64,000 bases of DNA from Halobacteriovorax sp. HLS. GTDB lineage: Bacteria > Bdellovibrionota > Bacteriovoracia > Bacteriovoracales > Bacteriovoracaceae. Below, one piece after another: positions 26,701-34,500 of the stretch; the stretch's first letter is position 1, and every line of letters begins with the position of its first letter. The stretch covers positions 62,001 through 126,000 of the forward strand of contig NZ_QOCL01000016.1 in assembly GCF_004006665.1 (NCBI RefSeq), given 5' to 3'. Both the position numbers and the translations under genes were made by a program. Under the pieces are notes generated by a model. It was given only the letters and a program-made list of their open reading frames with translations, did no database searches and had not been told where the DNA came from.

Positions 26701-27433
26701 TCAGCAAATGTACTTCATGGAAACTGAATCTGGACTACAGGTTGTTGAAAAGCAAGCTTATGAATTCCATAGAAGATACGGTCAAGACCTTAAAGAGTGT
26801 GCGGTTAAGCTTAAGAATTATAAGCAGGACTACTCTAGATTAGGGGAGATTAACTGGCAGGCCATTGAAGACTATGATAGACAAAAACTTCGTTTTGACT
26901 TTTTAAGAGTACAAGAAGTGGAGCTTAAGCAATCTCTAGATGATCTTGAAACTGCTATTAATCATATTGATGAAAAATCAAAAGAAAGATTTAAAATTGC
27001 TTTTGAAGAAGTAGATGTTCGCTTTAGAAAAGTATTCCCTATTATATTTGGTGGTGGTGAGGCCATGTTAAAGATAACAGGTGATATTGATGATGCTGAA
27101 TGTGGTGTTGATATTATTGCAAAACCACCTGGTAAGAAAATGCAGAATATTAACCTGATGTCAGGTGGAGAAAAGGCCATGACTGCCGTTTCTCTTATTT
27201 TCTCAATCTTCTTAGTTAAACCATCTCCTTTCTGTCTCCTGGACGAAGTTGATGCACCATTAGATGATGCCAATGTTGGTAGATTTAATGAGCTATTAAG
27301 AGAGATGAGCTCTGAGTCTCAATTTATTTTGATTACTCATAATAAGAAAACAATGGAACTTAATGACACTCTTTATGGTGTTACTATGCAAGAGCCAGGT
27401 GTTTCAAAAGCAGTTTCTGTACAATTACATTAA
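23753..27433 (+). CDS. smc: chromosome segregation protein SMC
   Basis: SMC ATPase that, with ScpA/ScpB, loops and aligns the chromosome. I chose the GTG at 23753 because AAGGA stands 7 nt upstream and the product then begins VKLKRLVIQGFKSF, as SMC proteins do. Longer in-frame starts exist (ATG 23702, TTG 23639) but lack ribosome sites and would add an unrelated tail. With this start it has about 1226 residues. Walker A is GPNGCGKS near residue 34. Two long coiled coils flank a hinge (about residues 500-670). The ABC signature is LMSGGEKAMTAVSL, and Walker B is CLLDEVDAPLDD near the end. No scpA/scpB genes are in the window. Confidence 0.95.
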   Translation: MKLKRLVIQGFKSFKDRTTIHFDDGITGIVGPNGCGKSNIVDALFWVMGEQSAKHLRGKSMKDLIFAGSSKYNPGGFAEATLVLGNEGGKHIHIGNKVSSPSEIQLTRKLYRNGETEYRINNIPARLRDIQEVFMDTGAGAKSYSIIAQGEINRLVQAKPEERRSMIEDVAGITKFKLRKKESLKKIEQTQLNLNRLQDLQSEIEKNLKALQKQAERAEKARSLKEKIKRNDIVVNAHKAYDLLKDLRDGRTILNEKVIEVETWSTRKNSLEISLEEERFKKEEQAEKIEILQKERNELSTQLATSEERFVNLCKNLTDKEALIETRQKEMDELKEELVERETKIQNLKTSLEELQTRNEESCNFEELEEKLEMMKEQLELKAEQVDSLKISIEEKKSELTSLEQSEFQNSSKLEEFAGNLEDITEEIEVLEKQYSGVSTQIADERDAVHAAQALSDELSLKESELKEVIEKLISENKSLELELKEKSKILITTESKLSSLKEISAAMDGVREGAANFLEGVDNEKYQLLGNLIQCDEVHAKAVQNLLSDFMDTLVSTEDEFAPILEWCKTNDDKALEFLSPNKNGDMTSEESIERLKVATGGDITPVHELLNLPEEYRAKLTPFFDGYFISNSLTAETFNGVSDSIKFKAISSSNGKTLVRNVGNGKILTMSGSSEGQGIVERNNQILELEKNLEVLEVEVAALESKCNDSSQSLEDKRDELELLRNQLSESKSDFASKNSALESKLAGMETGNARLDILQNRKSEISKARLDLLESEDSISKKKALLCEDLEDKTSRYEELNDELVDFKSTYETERESYMEKQVEINTFKERVNSFESQIEDIKLQMEKQTNRISSNEELIEKYNEEIELTNNSIDELETSNQNMASELTDKDDVLNIMKDDLTQLLFAMQEREDEVKELTKKVNKNDKEITEYELKLAQWQNEEVEVVKNIFEKYQIDLRDAIGGFLEYSEEDHSELLDVQQMYFMETESGLQVVEKQAYEFHRRYGQDLKECAVKLKNYKQDYSRLGEINWQAIEDYDRQKLRFDFLRVQEVELKQSLDDLETAINHIDEKSKERFKIAFEEVDVRFRKVFPIIFGGGEAMLKITGDIDDAECGVDIIAKPPGKKMQNINLMSGGEKAMTAVSLIFSIFLVKPSPFCLLDEVDAPLDDANVGRFNELLREMSSESQFILITHNKKTMELNDTLYGVTMQEPGVSKAVSVQLH

Positions 27434-27440
27434 AATTCAT

Positions 27441-27477
27441 TCCCTCAAAGCTTTCTGTAGTGGAAATCTTTGAGGGA
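27441..27477 (+). terminator. terminator-like hairpin after smc
   Basis: TCCCTCAAAG (27441-27450) and CTTTGAGGGA (27468-27477) are perfectly complementary over 10 bp; the loop of 17 nt can extend the stem imperfectly. No T-run follows, so termination may be partial or Rho-aided. Confidence 0.5.
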
Positions 27478-27482
27478 TTAAG

Positions 27483-27488
27483 TATAAT
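27483..27488 (+). promoter_or_regulatory. consensus -10 box 6 nt before lolA
   Basis: TATAAT is followed by 6 nt and then the ATG of lolA at 27495. No Shine-Dalgarno precedes the ATG. No good -35 box at 16-18 bp was found. Confidence 0.45.
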
Positions 27489-27494
27489 ATCTAT

Positions 27495-28097
27495 ATGAAA
27501 ATACTTATAACATCTTTCTTTCTTATCTCATTAAATATTCAGGCAACTTCATTCGTACCGGATACATTTAGTGCTAAGTTTCAGCAAGTTTACAAAAGTG
27601 CTCTAACAGGCAAGGAGAAGAGATCATCAGGGTCATTAGACTATTCATACCCAGGAAGTATTCGTCTCGAAACACAAAGCCCTGAGAGTTTGATTTATGT
27701 TAGTAATAACAAAACAACTTGGTATTACACTCCTCCATTTATAGAGGGAGAGGCGGGGCAAGTAAGTATTCAGCAAAGCTCGAAAAATGGACTTACTAAG
27801 TTCTTAGATATGTTACGTAAAGGACTCAAGTCAAATAAGTACTACACTATAAAGAAAGATAAACTTACTTACAAAGTTAGTTTTTCTAAAAACGCGCAAA
27901 AGGATTTAGGAATTATTTTTGCTAACCTTCACTTCAGTAAAAATGATTTTCTATTTGAACAGTTAACTAAAATTGAGATGACTCAGACAGATAAAAAAGT
28001 AAAAAACCTTATCCTTTCGAATATTGATAAATCACCAAAGTTTTTGAAAACTCATTTTGATTTTAAGATCCCAAAGAATACTAAGGTTAATCGATAA
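27495..28097 (+). CDS. lolA: outer-membrane lipoprotein carrier LolA-like
   Basis: The 200-residue periplasmic protein has a signal peptide (cleaved after IQA) and the LolA layout. FSAKFQQVYKSALTGKEKRSSG begins the half-barrel. Then come GSIRLETQSPESLIYVSNNKTTWYY, the strands typical of LolA (family form: F-R-W-x-x-x-P, then W-x-Y-D), a helical middle, and a closing strand pair. LolA ferries lipoproteins from LolCDE at the inner membrane across the periplasm to the outer membrane. The many predicted lipoproteins here fit. It is probably transcribed alone from the -10 box at 27483. It overlaps the convergent transglycosylase by 11 bp. Confidence 0.82.
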   Translation: MKILITSFFLISLNIQATSFVPDTFSAKFQQVYKSALTGKEKRSSGSLDYSYPGSIRLETQSPESLIYVSNNKTTWYYTPPFIEGEAGQVSIQQSSKNGLTKFLDMLRKGLKSNKYYTIKKDKLTYKVSFSKNAQKDLGIIFANLHFSKNDFLFEQLTKIEMTQTDKKVKNLILSNIDKSPKFLKTHFDFKIPKNTKVNR

Positions 28098-30090
28098 ACT
28101 TACTTTCTTGAATAGGTAGTGCTTTATAAATTTCTAAATTTCTTAGTACTAGCTTTATATACTTCTTAGTTTCCCGGTAAGGTACATCTTCAATAAATAC
28201 TTCAATATCACCATCATAACGTGATTTTATCCAGTTCTTCATAACTGATTCCCCAGCATTATATGACCCAATTGCGAAGGGTAATTCATTAAAAAATCTC
28301 ACTAGGTCACTCAGATAATGACTCCCAAGTCCTGTATTAAGTTCTACACTGTAGAGGTCATCCTGCTTCTTGTATGGAAGTCTGTGGATTGCCGCTAGTC
28401 TTTTGGCCCGTTGAGGGATTATTTGCATTAGTCCAAATGCATCAGCAAAACTTCTCGCATCTTTGTTAAATGCAGATTCTTGTCTGATTATAGAGTAGAC
28501 TAAATTTATATCTATATTCTTATTCAGATACTTTGAGTTAATAACAGGCTTTGGATAAATATAGCTTGTATAATTAAGTTCAACTTCATCACGTTGAGAT
28601 GATCCCATATTGAAGAATGTTCTAAGTGCTCCCGAGTAGTGACCCGACTCTGTCATCTTCGCTAAGAGGTCTAACTTGTCATTGCCTCTAGCCGATACAA
28701 CAAATTGATCAAGATACTTTTTACTATTTTCGTATTCACCAAGACGAATTAACCACGTATAGAGAGAATCGCTAGAAGGTTCAATAAGTTTATTTTCAAA
28801 TTGTATTGTGATCCCAATTTTCTTCTTGGCCATAAGTCCGTAAAAACCAAGAGGGGCAATCTCTATTGTTTTTTCGAAATACTCTAGAGATTCTTTTGAT
28901 TTCTTTTCCCTTGAGAGGGACTTGGCTGCCCAATAAGTGTATTGAGAAATATCAGAATTTTCTTTGTGTAGTTCTATGAAGTTTTGAGAAGAGGTAGAGT
29001 AGTTTTTATTCTTATATTGAAGCCAAGCAATTTGCCATAGAACTTTTTCTTTTAATTCTCCTGTCGCAATTTCTCTAGACTTCTCAAGGAGGTAGAGGGC
29101 GGACTTTAGCTTCTTTTCTTCTTTTGCAATGCTTGCAAGTAAGTAGTAACTAAAAGCATTTTGCTCCTGAGTTGAAATATTTAGCTTTATACTATTGTTG
29201 ATTATCTTTGTTGCAAGTCTCAGTTCTCCTTGTGTCCATGCTGATCTAGCCCATCTCGTGCGCGCTTCGATAAGTGAGTGGTTATAATTATCTTGAAAAA
29301 GTGACTTATTTTTTTCAATCCATTTAACAAGAGAGTAGGTAGAACTATGGGCCAAGTCCTTTCTTCTCATGTTCTTAAATGCCCTTGTAATTCTATGCCA
29401 GGAATCGATTTTTACATCTATTGATATTTCTGTGTTTCGTAGTATTGACTCATAGGTCTCGATGGCCTTCTTGTATTCAGAAGCCCGTTCGTAATCTCTA
29501 CCGATTGAAAATAATTCTTCATTTTTTGGTGCAACTATAAACCGAGGGGAAATTTCTAATAGTCTTGTATTATATTCCTCTATAAGCTCAGCAATTTGTT
29601 CATTTTCTGCAATTTCTAATGCCTTTCTAAGATAGGCCTCTCTTTCATTTTTTATTTTCGGATAAAATGATAATTCATAATTATGTCTTGATTCCCAAAA
29701 CTTTATATTCTTATTTTTTGAAACTCTAAGAGATGCTTCTAGGTATTGTTGCTTTAACCACGGTGAGATCTCATATGTTTTCCATGTTTCAATATATTTT
29801 TCAGCAGTCCAGTCACACGACTCTAGAGCTTTTATGAATGAAATTTCTTTTAAAGGAAAGGCCTTAATTTTAGATAATTCCTCAAAGTCAGCGCAGGCAT
29901 CATTTTTAAAGCCTTCGCTCAGAAGTCTATTTGCTCTGTGGTACTTATTCGCAAGTAAATCTGATTCGTTTAACTCTCTAGAGCCAGTTAAGTTTAGAAA
30001 GTTCTCATGAGGAGGTACAAGCAATGTAGTTCCACAAGAAGAGCACAAAAGTAATAGAAGAATTTTAAGCAATAACCTTTTATTTTCCAT
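28087..30090 (-). CDS. lytic murein transglycosylase (Slt70-like), lipoprotein
   Basis: The 667-residue protein has a signal ending in LLLLCSSC, a lipobox, so it is anchored to a membrane. Most of it is a helical, TPR-like superhelix (repeats about 170-480), as in the Slt70 doughnut. The C-terminal SLT domain holds IIRQESAFNKDARS with the catalytic Glu near residue 545, AFGLMQIIPQRAKRLA and GSYNAGESVMKNW. The family cleaves peptidoglycan between MurNAc and GlcNAc, making 1,6-anhydro ends. A promoter placed so that the mRNA is leaderless precedes it (30097-30125). Confidence 0.93.
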   Translation of the reverse strand: MENKRLLLKILLLLLCSSCGTTLLVPPHENFLNLTGSRELNESDLLANKYHRANRLLSEGFKNDACADFEELSKIKAFPLKEISFIKALESCDWTAEKYIETWKTYEISPWLKQQYLEASLRVSKNKNIKFWESRHNYELSFYPKIKNEREAYLRKALEIAENEQIAELIEEYNTRLLEISPRFIVAPKNEELFSIGRDYERASEYKKAIETYESILRNTEISIDVKIDSWHRITRAFKNMRRKDLAHSSTYSLVKWIEKNKSLFQDNYNHSLIEARTRWARSAWTQGELRLATKIINNSIKLNISTQEQNAFSYYLLASIAKEEKKLKSALYLLEKSREIATGELKEKVLWQIAWLQYKNKNYSTSSQNFIELHKENSDISQYTYWAAKSLSREKKSKESLEYFEKTIEIAPLGFYGLMAKKKIGITIQFENKLIEPSSDSLYTWLIRLGEYENSKKYLDQFVVSARGNDKLDLLAKMTESGHYSGALRTFFNMGSSQRDEVELNYTSYIYPKPVINSKYLNKNIDINLVYSIIRQESAFNKDARSFADAFGLMQIIPQRAKRLAAIHRLPYKKQDDLYSVELNTGLGSHYLSDLVRFFNELPFAIGSYNAGESVMKNWIKSRYDGDIEVFIEDVPYRETKKYIKLVLRNLEIYKALPIQESKFID

Positions 30091-30096
30091 AGGTTA

Positions 30097-30125
30097 AGTC
30101 TATGGTGGTCTTGAAAAAAAATCAA
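30097..30125 (-). promoter_or_regulatory. promoter giving a leaderless mRNA for the transglycosylase
   Basis: On the minus strand TTGATT (30125-30120), a 17-bp spacer and TAGACT (30102-30097) precede the ATG at 30090 by exactly 6 nt. No Shine-Dalgarno is present. Confidence 0.5.
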
Positions 30126-30218
30126 TGTATTAAAGAGGAGAAATATTACACAACCCTTTGAAATTTGGATGAAACTGTAATACAAAGTCCACAATATTTA
30201 AAATAATCAGGAAAGTGT

Positions 30219-31595
30219 ATGCAAACGACAAAGTTTGAAAATAGAACAGTATTTTTTACTTCTCTAGGGTGTTCTAAAAACCTAGTAGACTCCCAAGTAA
30301 TGCTTGGATATATGGGCCTTGATGGTTTTAAAGTTGTTCCTGAACCTGTTGAAGCAGAAGTAATAGTAGTTAATACTTGTTCATTTGTTGAAGCGGCTAA
30401 ACAAGAGTCAATTGATACGATACTGGATCTTGCTGATTATAAAGATACTGAGCATGGAAATTGTAAGGCCTTAGTTGTTTCCGGCTGTATGGCCCAAAGG
30501 TATTCTGATCAACTTGAACAGTCTCTTCCAGAAGTTGATATGTTCATTGGTACTGGTGAATATAATAAGATAGTACCTCTTTTAAAAGCGCTAGAAAGTG
30601 GAAAGCTTGAAAAGAAGTCGTTTGTTGAAATTCCTATGTTCATTCATACTGAGTTTGATCCAAGGTTAAATACATCTCCTTTCTATACAGCGTGGCTAAA
30701 AATTTCTGAAGGCTGTAATAGAAATTGTACTTTCTGTATAATTCCGACTCTCAGAGGTAGATTAAGATCAAGAAGTGTTGAGTCACTTGTTACTGAAGCA
30801 AAGAAATTGGCGGAATCTGGAGTTAGAGAGTTAAATCTTATTTCTCAAGACCTTTCTGACTACGGTGTTGATCTTGATGAAAACAATAACCTAGCAGAAC
30901 TTCTTACTGGGTTGGAAAATGTTGAAGGAATAGATTGGATACGTTTATTTTATTTCTATCCTGATGAATTAACTGATGAAGTTATTGCACAGATGGCAAG
31001 AAGTAAGAAGATTTGTAGCTATCTTGATATGCCTGTTCAGCACTTCTCTTCAAATGTTTTAAAGAGAATGAATAGAAAAATTACAGGCGAAAAAATCATG
31101 GAAAGAATAGAAAGGCTCCGTGATAAAAACCCTGGAATTGTTTTAAGAACTTCTATTATTGTCGGGTTCCCTGGAGAGTCGGAAGAAGACTTTCAAACTC
31201 TACTGGAGGGGGTTAAAAAAGCAAAGTTTAACCACTTAGGAATTTTTAGATATTCGGATGAGGAAGGGACTCCGGCCTATAAGCTAAGAGATAAAGTACC
31301 TCAAGAAGTCATTGAAGAAAGATTTGATGAACTATTTGAGACTCAAAGAGAAATCGTTAGAGAGCTAAATCAAGAATATCTTGGTAAGGTTATTGATGTT
31401 TTAATCGAAGGACAGCATGAAGAAACTGAATTGTTAATTCAGGGAAGACATGTTGGACAAGCGCCAGATATTGACGGAAAAGTAATTATTAATGAAAGTG
31501 AAATAGAAGGCCTAAAAGAAGGTGATCTCGTTAAAGTCGAGATCACCGAAGTTTTAGACTATGATTTGGTTGGTCGAGTCGTTACTCTAAACTAG
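30219..31595 (+). CDS. rimO: ribosomal protein S12 methylthiotransferase
   Basis: RimO adds a methylthio group to an aspartate of ribosomal protein S12, using radical SAM chemistry. The 458 residues hold the N-terminal cluster cysteines Cys18, Cys54 and Cys90 (LGCSKNLVDSQ, VNTCSFVEAAKQES, SGCMAQR), the radical SAM cysteines 166, 170 and 173 (EGCNRNCTFC) followed by IIPTLRGRLRSR, and a C-terminal TRAM domain. The NLVDSQ and IIPTLRG forms separate RimO from MiaB. AGGAAAG precedes the ATG. The stop TAG is the palindrome CTAG shared with the convergent lipoprotein gene. Confidence 0.95.
   Translation: MQTTKFENRTVFFTSLGCSKNLVDSQVMLGYMGLDGFKVVPEPVEAEVIVVNTCSFVEAAKQESIDTILDLADYKDTEHGNCKALVVSGCMAQRYSDQLEQSLPEVDMFIGTGEYNKIVPLLKALESGKLEKKSFVEIPMFIHTEFDPRLNTSPFYTAWLKISEGCNRNCTFCIIPTLRGRLRSRSVESLVTEAKKLAESGVRELNLISQDLSDYGVDLDENNNLAELLTGLENVEGIDWIRLFYFYPDELTDEVIAQMARSKKICSYLDMPVQHFSSNVLKRMNRKITGEKIMERIERLRDKNPGIVLRTSIIVGFPGESEEDFQTLLEGVKKAKFNHLGIFRYSDEEGTPAYKLRDKVPQEVIEERFDELFETQREIVRELNQEYLGKVIDVLIEGQHEETELLIQGRHVGQAPDIDGKVIINESEIEGLKEGDLVKVEITEVLDYDLVGRVVTLN
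31521..31547 (-). terminator. intragenic hairpin, possible terminator for the minus-strand lipoprotein
   Basis: GGTGATCTCG (31521-31530) and CGAGATCACC (31538-31547) pair perfectly over 10 bp with a 7-nt loop, inside the rimO coding sequence. Read on the minus strand it lies 45 nt past the stop of the 1549-residue lipoprotein and is followed by CTTCTTTTAGG. Confidence 0.45.
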
Positions 31596-34500
31596 AGACT
31601 TTGCTCAGGGTGAGGTCTACCATTTGGAAAAGTAGGGTTAATCGTATTTCCTACTGTTCCACAAGTATAACCACCACCGATATAGGATTGACCATTGCTA
31701 TAAGTATTGTAGCCTACGCCAAAGCCGTCTAGCTGACTATTGATAAGAAAGTGTCTTGGATCTGTCGAAATTGGTGCTCCTGCCACAGTGTCCGGATTGT
31801 AGTAATCAATCCCTGATGCTGTCCAAGTAGTATTTCCAAGAGCAGGGTCTTCACAGTCCGTTTTATTTGTATAACTAGAATTTGCGCAATAGCCGAATTT
31901 AACTTTGAAGTCTCTATCAAAGTCTCTTACAATCATTCTGATTCTCGCCTTAATTGTACCTGTTCCAGATTTACAAACAAATTGATACATAGATCTCGCC
32001 CCTAGACCTAAATAACTATTTGTCTGAGTTGAAGCATCAATTGATGTTTGCATACTTATCGTGTCTGGCTTGTAGGCATCTGCCCCACATGCAGTAAAGT
32101 AGTTTGAGAACCACGTATTAGTCGCGATGGTTGATCCATCGTAGTTGTTAGTATAATCAATAGGTAGTGAAACCTTTAAAGGGATTCCTGTCATATTGTG
32201 ATTGATTGTAGTCACTCCATCAAGTACGTCTTGCTCTGATATAGTAGTACTAGATGTTCTAGGCCCTGCAAGACATTTGTTTGTCTCTCCACCACAATCA
32301 AAAGTCCCTTGGTCAAGGTTTGATCCTGCTATACAAGCTCCTACTGCTGGAACATTTACTCCTCCAGCTGTAGCATCATTATGCGAACCATTAAATGTCC
32401 AAGCTCCACCATCTCCAACACACTCTGTTTGAGTAAGCATTACAGCTGGTGCACTAGCGTGACCTGCACATGTTCCGTTATTTTCAACGCAGTCTACAGC
32501 GTTAGCATCAAGTGTTGCAGTGGAACCACTATTTCTACATTCAAATGTTGTTGCTGACCAACCAATTAACCTCTTAGGAAATTCAGCAATATCACATTTA
32601 GGAAGTTCTGTGTCATCATTTTGCTCATCATAGTTAAACATGCACAGATTCTTTGGTTCAGTTATTGGAATAAGAATTCTAGGGTCTGCTACAGTTGAGA
32701 GTGCTGTTGTTCCTCCTGCATCAGTTGTGTATAAGTCAACAGGTGCACCAGATGTACAAGAGGCATACCCAGTGTGTTCATAAATTGTAATCCCTAGTTC
32801 TGTGCTCGAAGAACCAGGAGAGAAACTCCAAAATGCAGGAGGGGTTTCCTCTACAAATTGACATAGATTTTCACCCATTTGAAATTCAAGTTTAACACCA
32901 TTCCAATGAAGTTCTTCTTCTCCAGCATCTAAGAAGCACGAAATATCTTTAACAGCTGAATCTCCATATAGCATTTGCTCTTCAGTAACACTGCATGGTT
33001 TTCTTCCGTTTCCTTTGCCTGTCTTATGTAGGATATATGAAACAGAATTTGTTTTATCTATTAAGTTTATATGATCGTAAACCTTGATAAAGAATTCATA
33101 CTTCGTTGACCCAAAAGGATTAGTCGCAGTTAGGGTGAATTTTTCTTTATCACTTGGACCCGTAGGAGTTCCAGATATTCTTACAATACTTCCACTTTCA
33201 AGTGTTGCACTTAGACCGGCAGGCAAGGCCTTATCAAGTTCGATAAGTGTTTCATTATCAGTATTGTATAGATTAAGCTCTATAGTTCCTGGTACCTGTC
33301 TGTAGAAGTAAACAGCAGCTTCAGATGCTACTGTGCCAATTGTTGCAGTTGAAGCAGAAAAAGGAGATGTTGCTTGGATATCTGCTCCTGTAGAAAAGAT
33401 ACCCTCTGTTACGCTAACGTAAGAGTAGAAGTTTCCACCACTAGAAATATACTTGTGAAGCATACCAATGCCAGCGTCTCCAGTGGAAGTAATGTCATGA
33501 CCTTTAGAAAAGTTTGAAACAAGTCCGGTAGGAGCACTATCAGTGTTTAAGATGATATTATTTGATTCAATAATGGAAACTGTCGCCGAAGGAGTCCCTG
33601 TAATATTTGGAGCTGTTAAAACATTTCCTGTCGTTAGATACTGAGGCTCTAGGTTAGCAGCGTATGTCGCGGAATCAAAGGCCACTAGGTAAAGCGTATC
33701 ATTTACTTCATCGTTATACTTAATATGCGCTCTATCTACTCCACCTATTTGTAGTAAACTTTGATGCTTAACGTAGTCTGTATATTCAGGATCTTTGAAG
33801 CTATCAGTATTTGTAGCAACCTTCACTTTTACATTGTAATTGTAAACACCGCTTCCAAGGATATAAGTTTTTTGAGCTCCAAAAAGAGGTAGATTGTCTA
33901 GATCATCAAATGGCTCAAATGTTCCATTGGCAACACTTACTTCTAAGAATTCAAACTCGTACGTTCCTTTTTCTGCATTTGAATTATTTATTCTAAACTT
34001 ACCTGTGATTGTTCCTAGCGCACCATTATTTGAAGTGATGGCGTCTCCAATCTCGAAAGCAGAGTTACTTGGAACGTGTAGTAGAACATTCTTAGAAATA
34101 GCAAGTCCAGAAGGTGCCTCGTTAGAAGCAATAACAATTTGAGATGAAGTAACTCTACCAACTAAGTTTTCAACTGTTACTGTGAAAGTTGACTCGGCTA
34201 TTTCTTGAGAGATAACACCTGAAATAACTCCTGTTGAAGTATTGAAAGTTAGACCTTGTGACCAAACTCCTGCGTTGGATTCACAGTCAAATTGATTTGT
34301 ATAAGTTGTGTTCGAACAGAACCCTTGTCCAGAAGATATGTCAGGACTTATTGTATAAGTAAGACTAGCTAGCTCAGCTGCTCCAAGTGATGTAGGAACA
34401 ATAGTAGGAGTAAGTGTTACTGTATTTGAACTTATCGGGAAAAGACGTGTGACATTCTTTGCTACAGTCGCTTCTGAAGAAAAGAACGAAGGAGAGTTGT

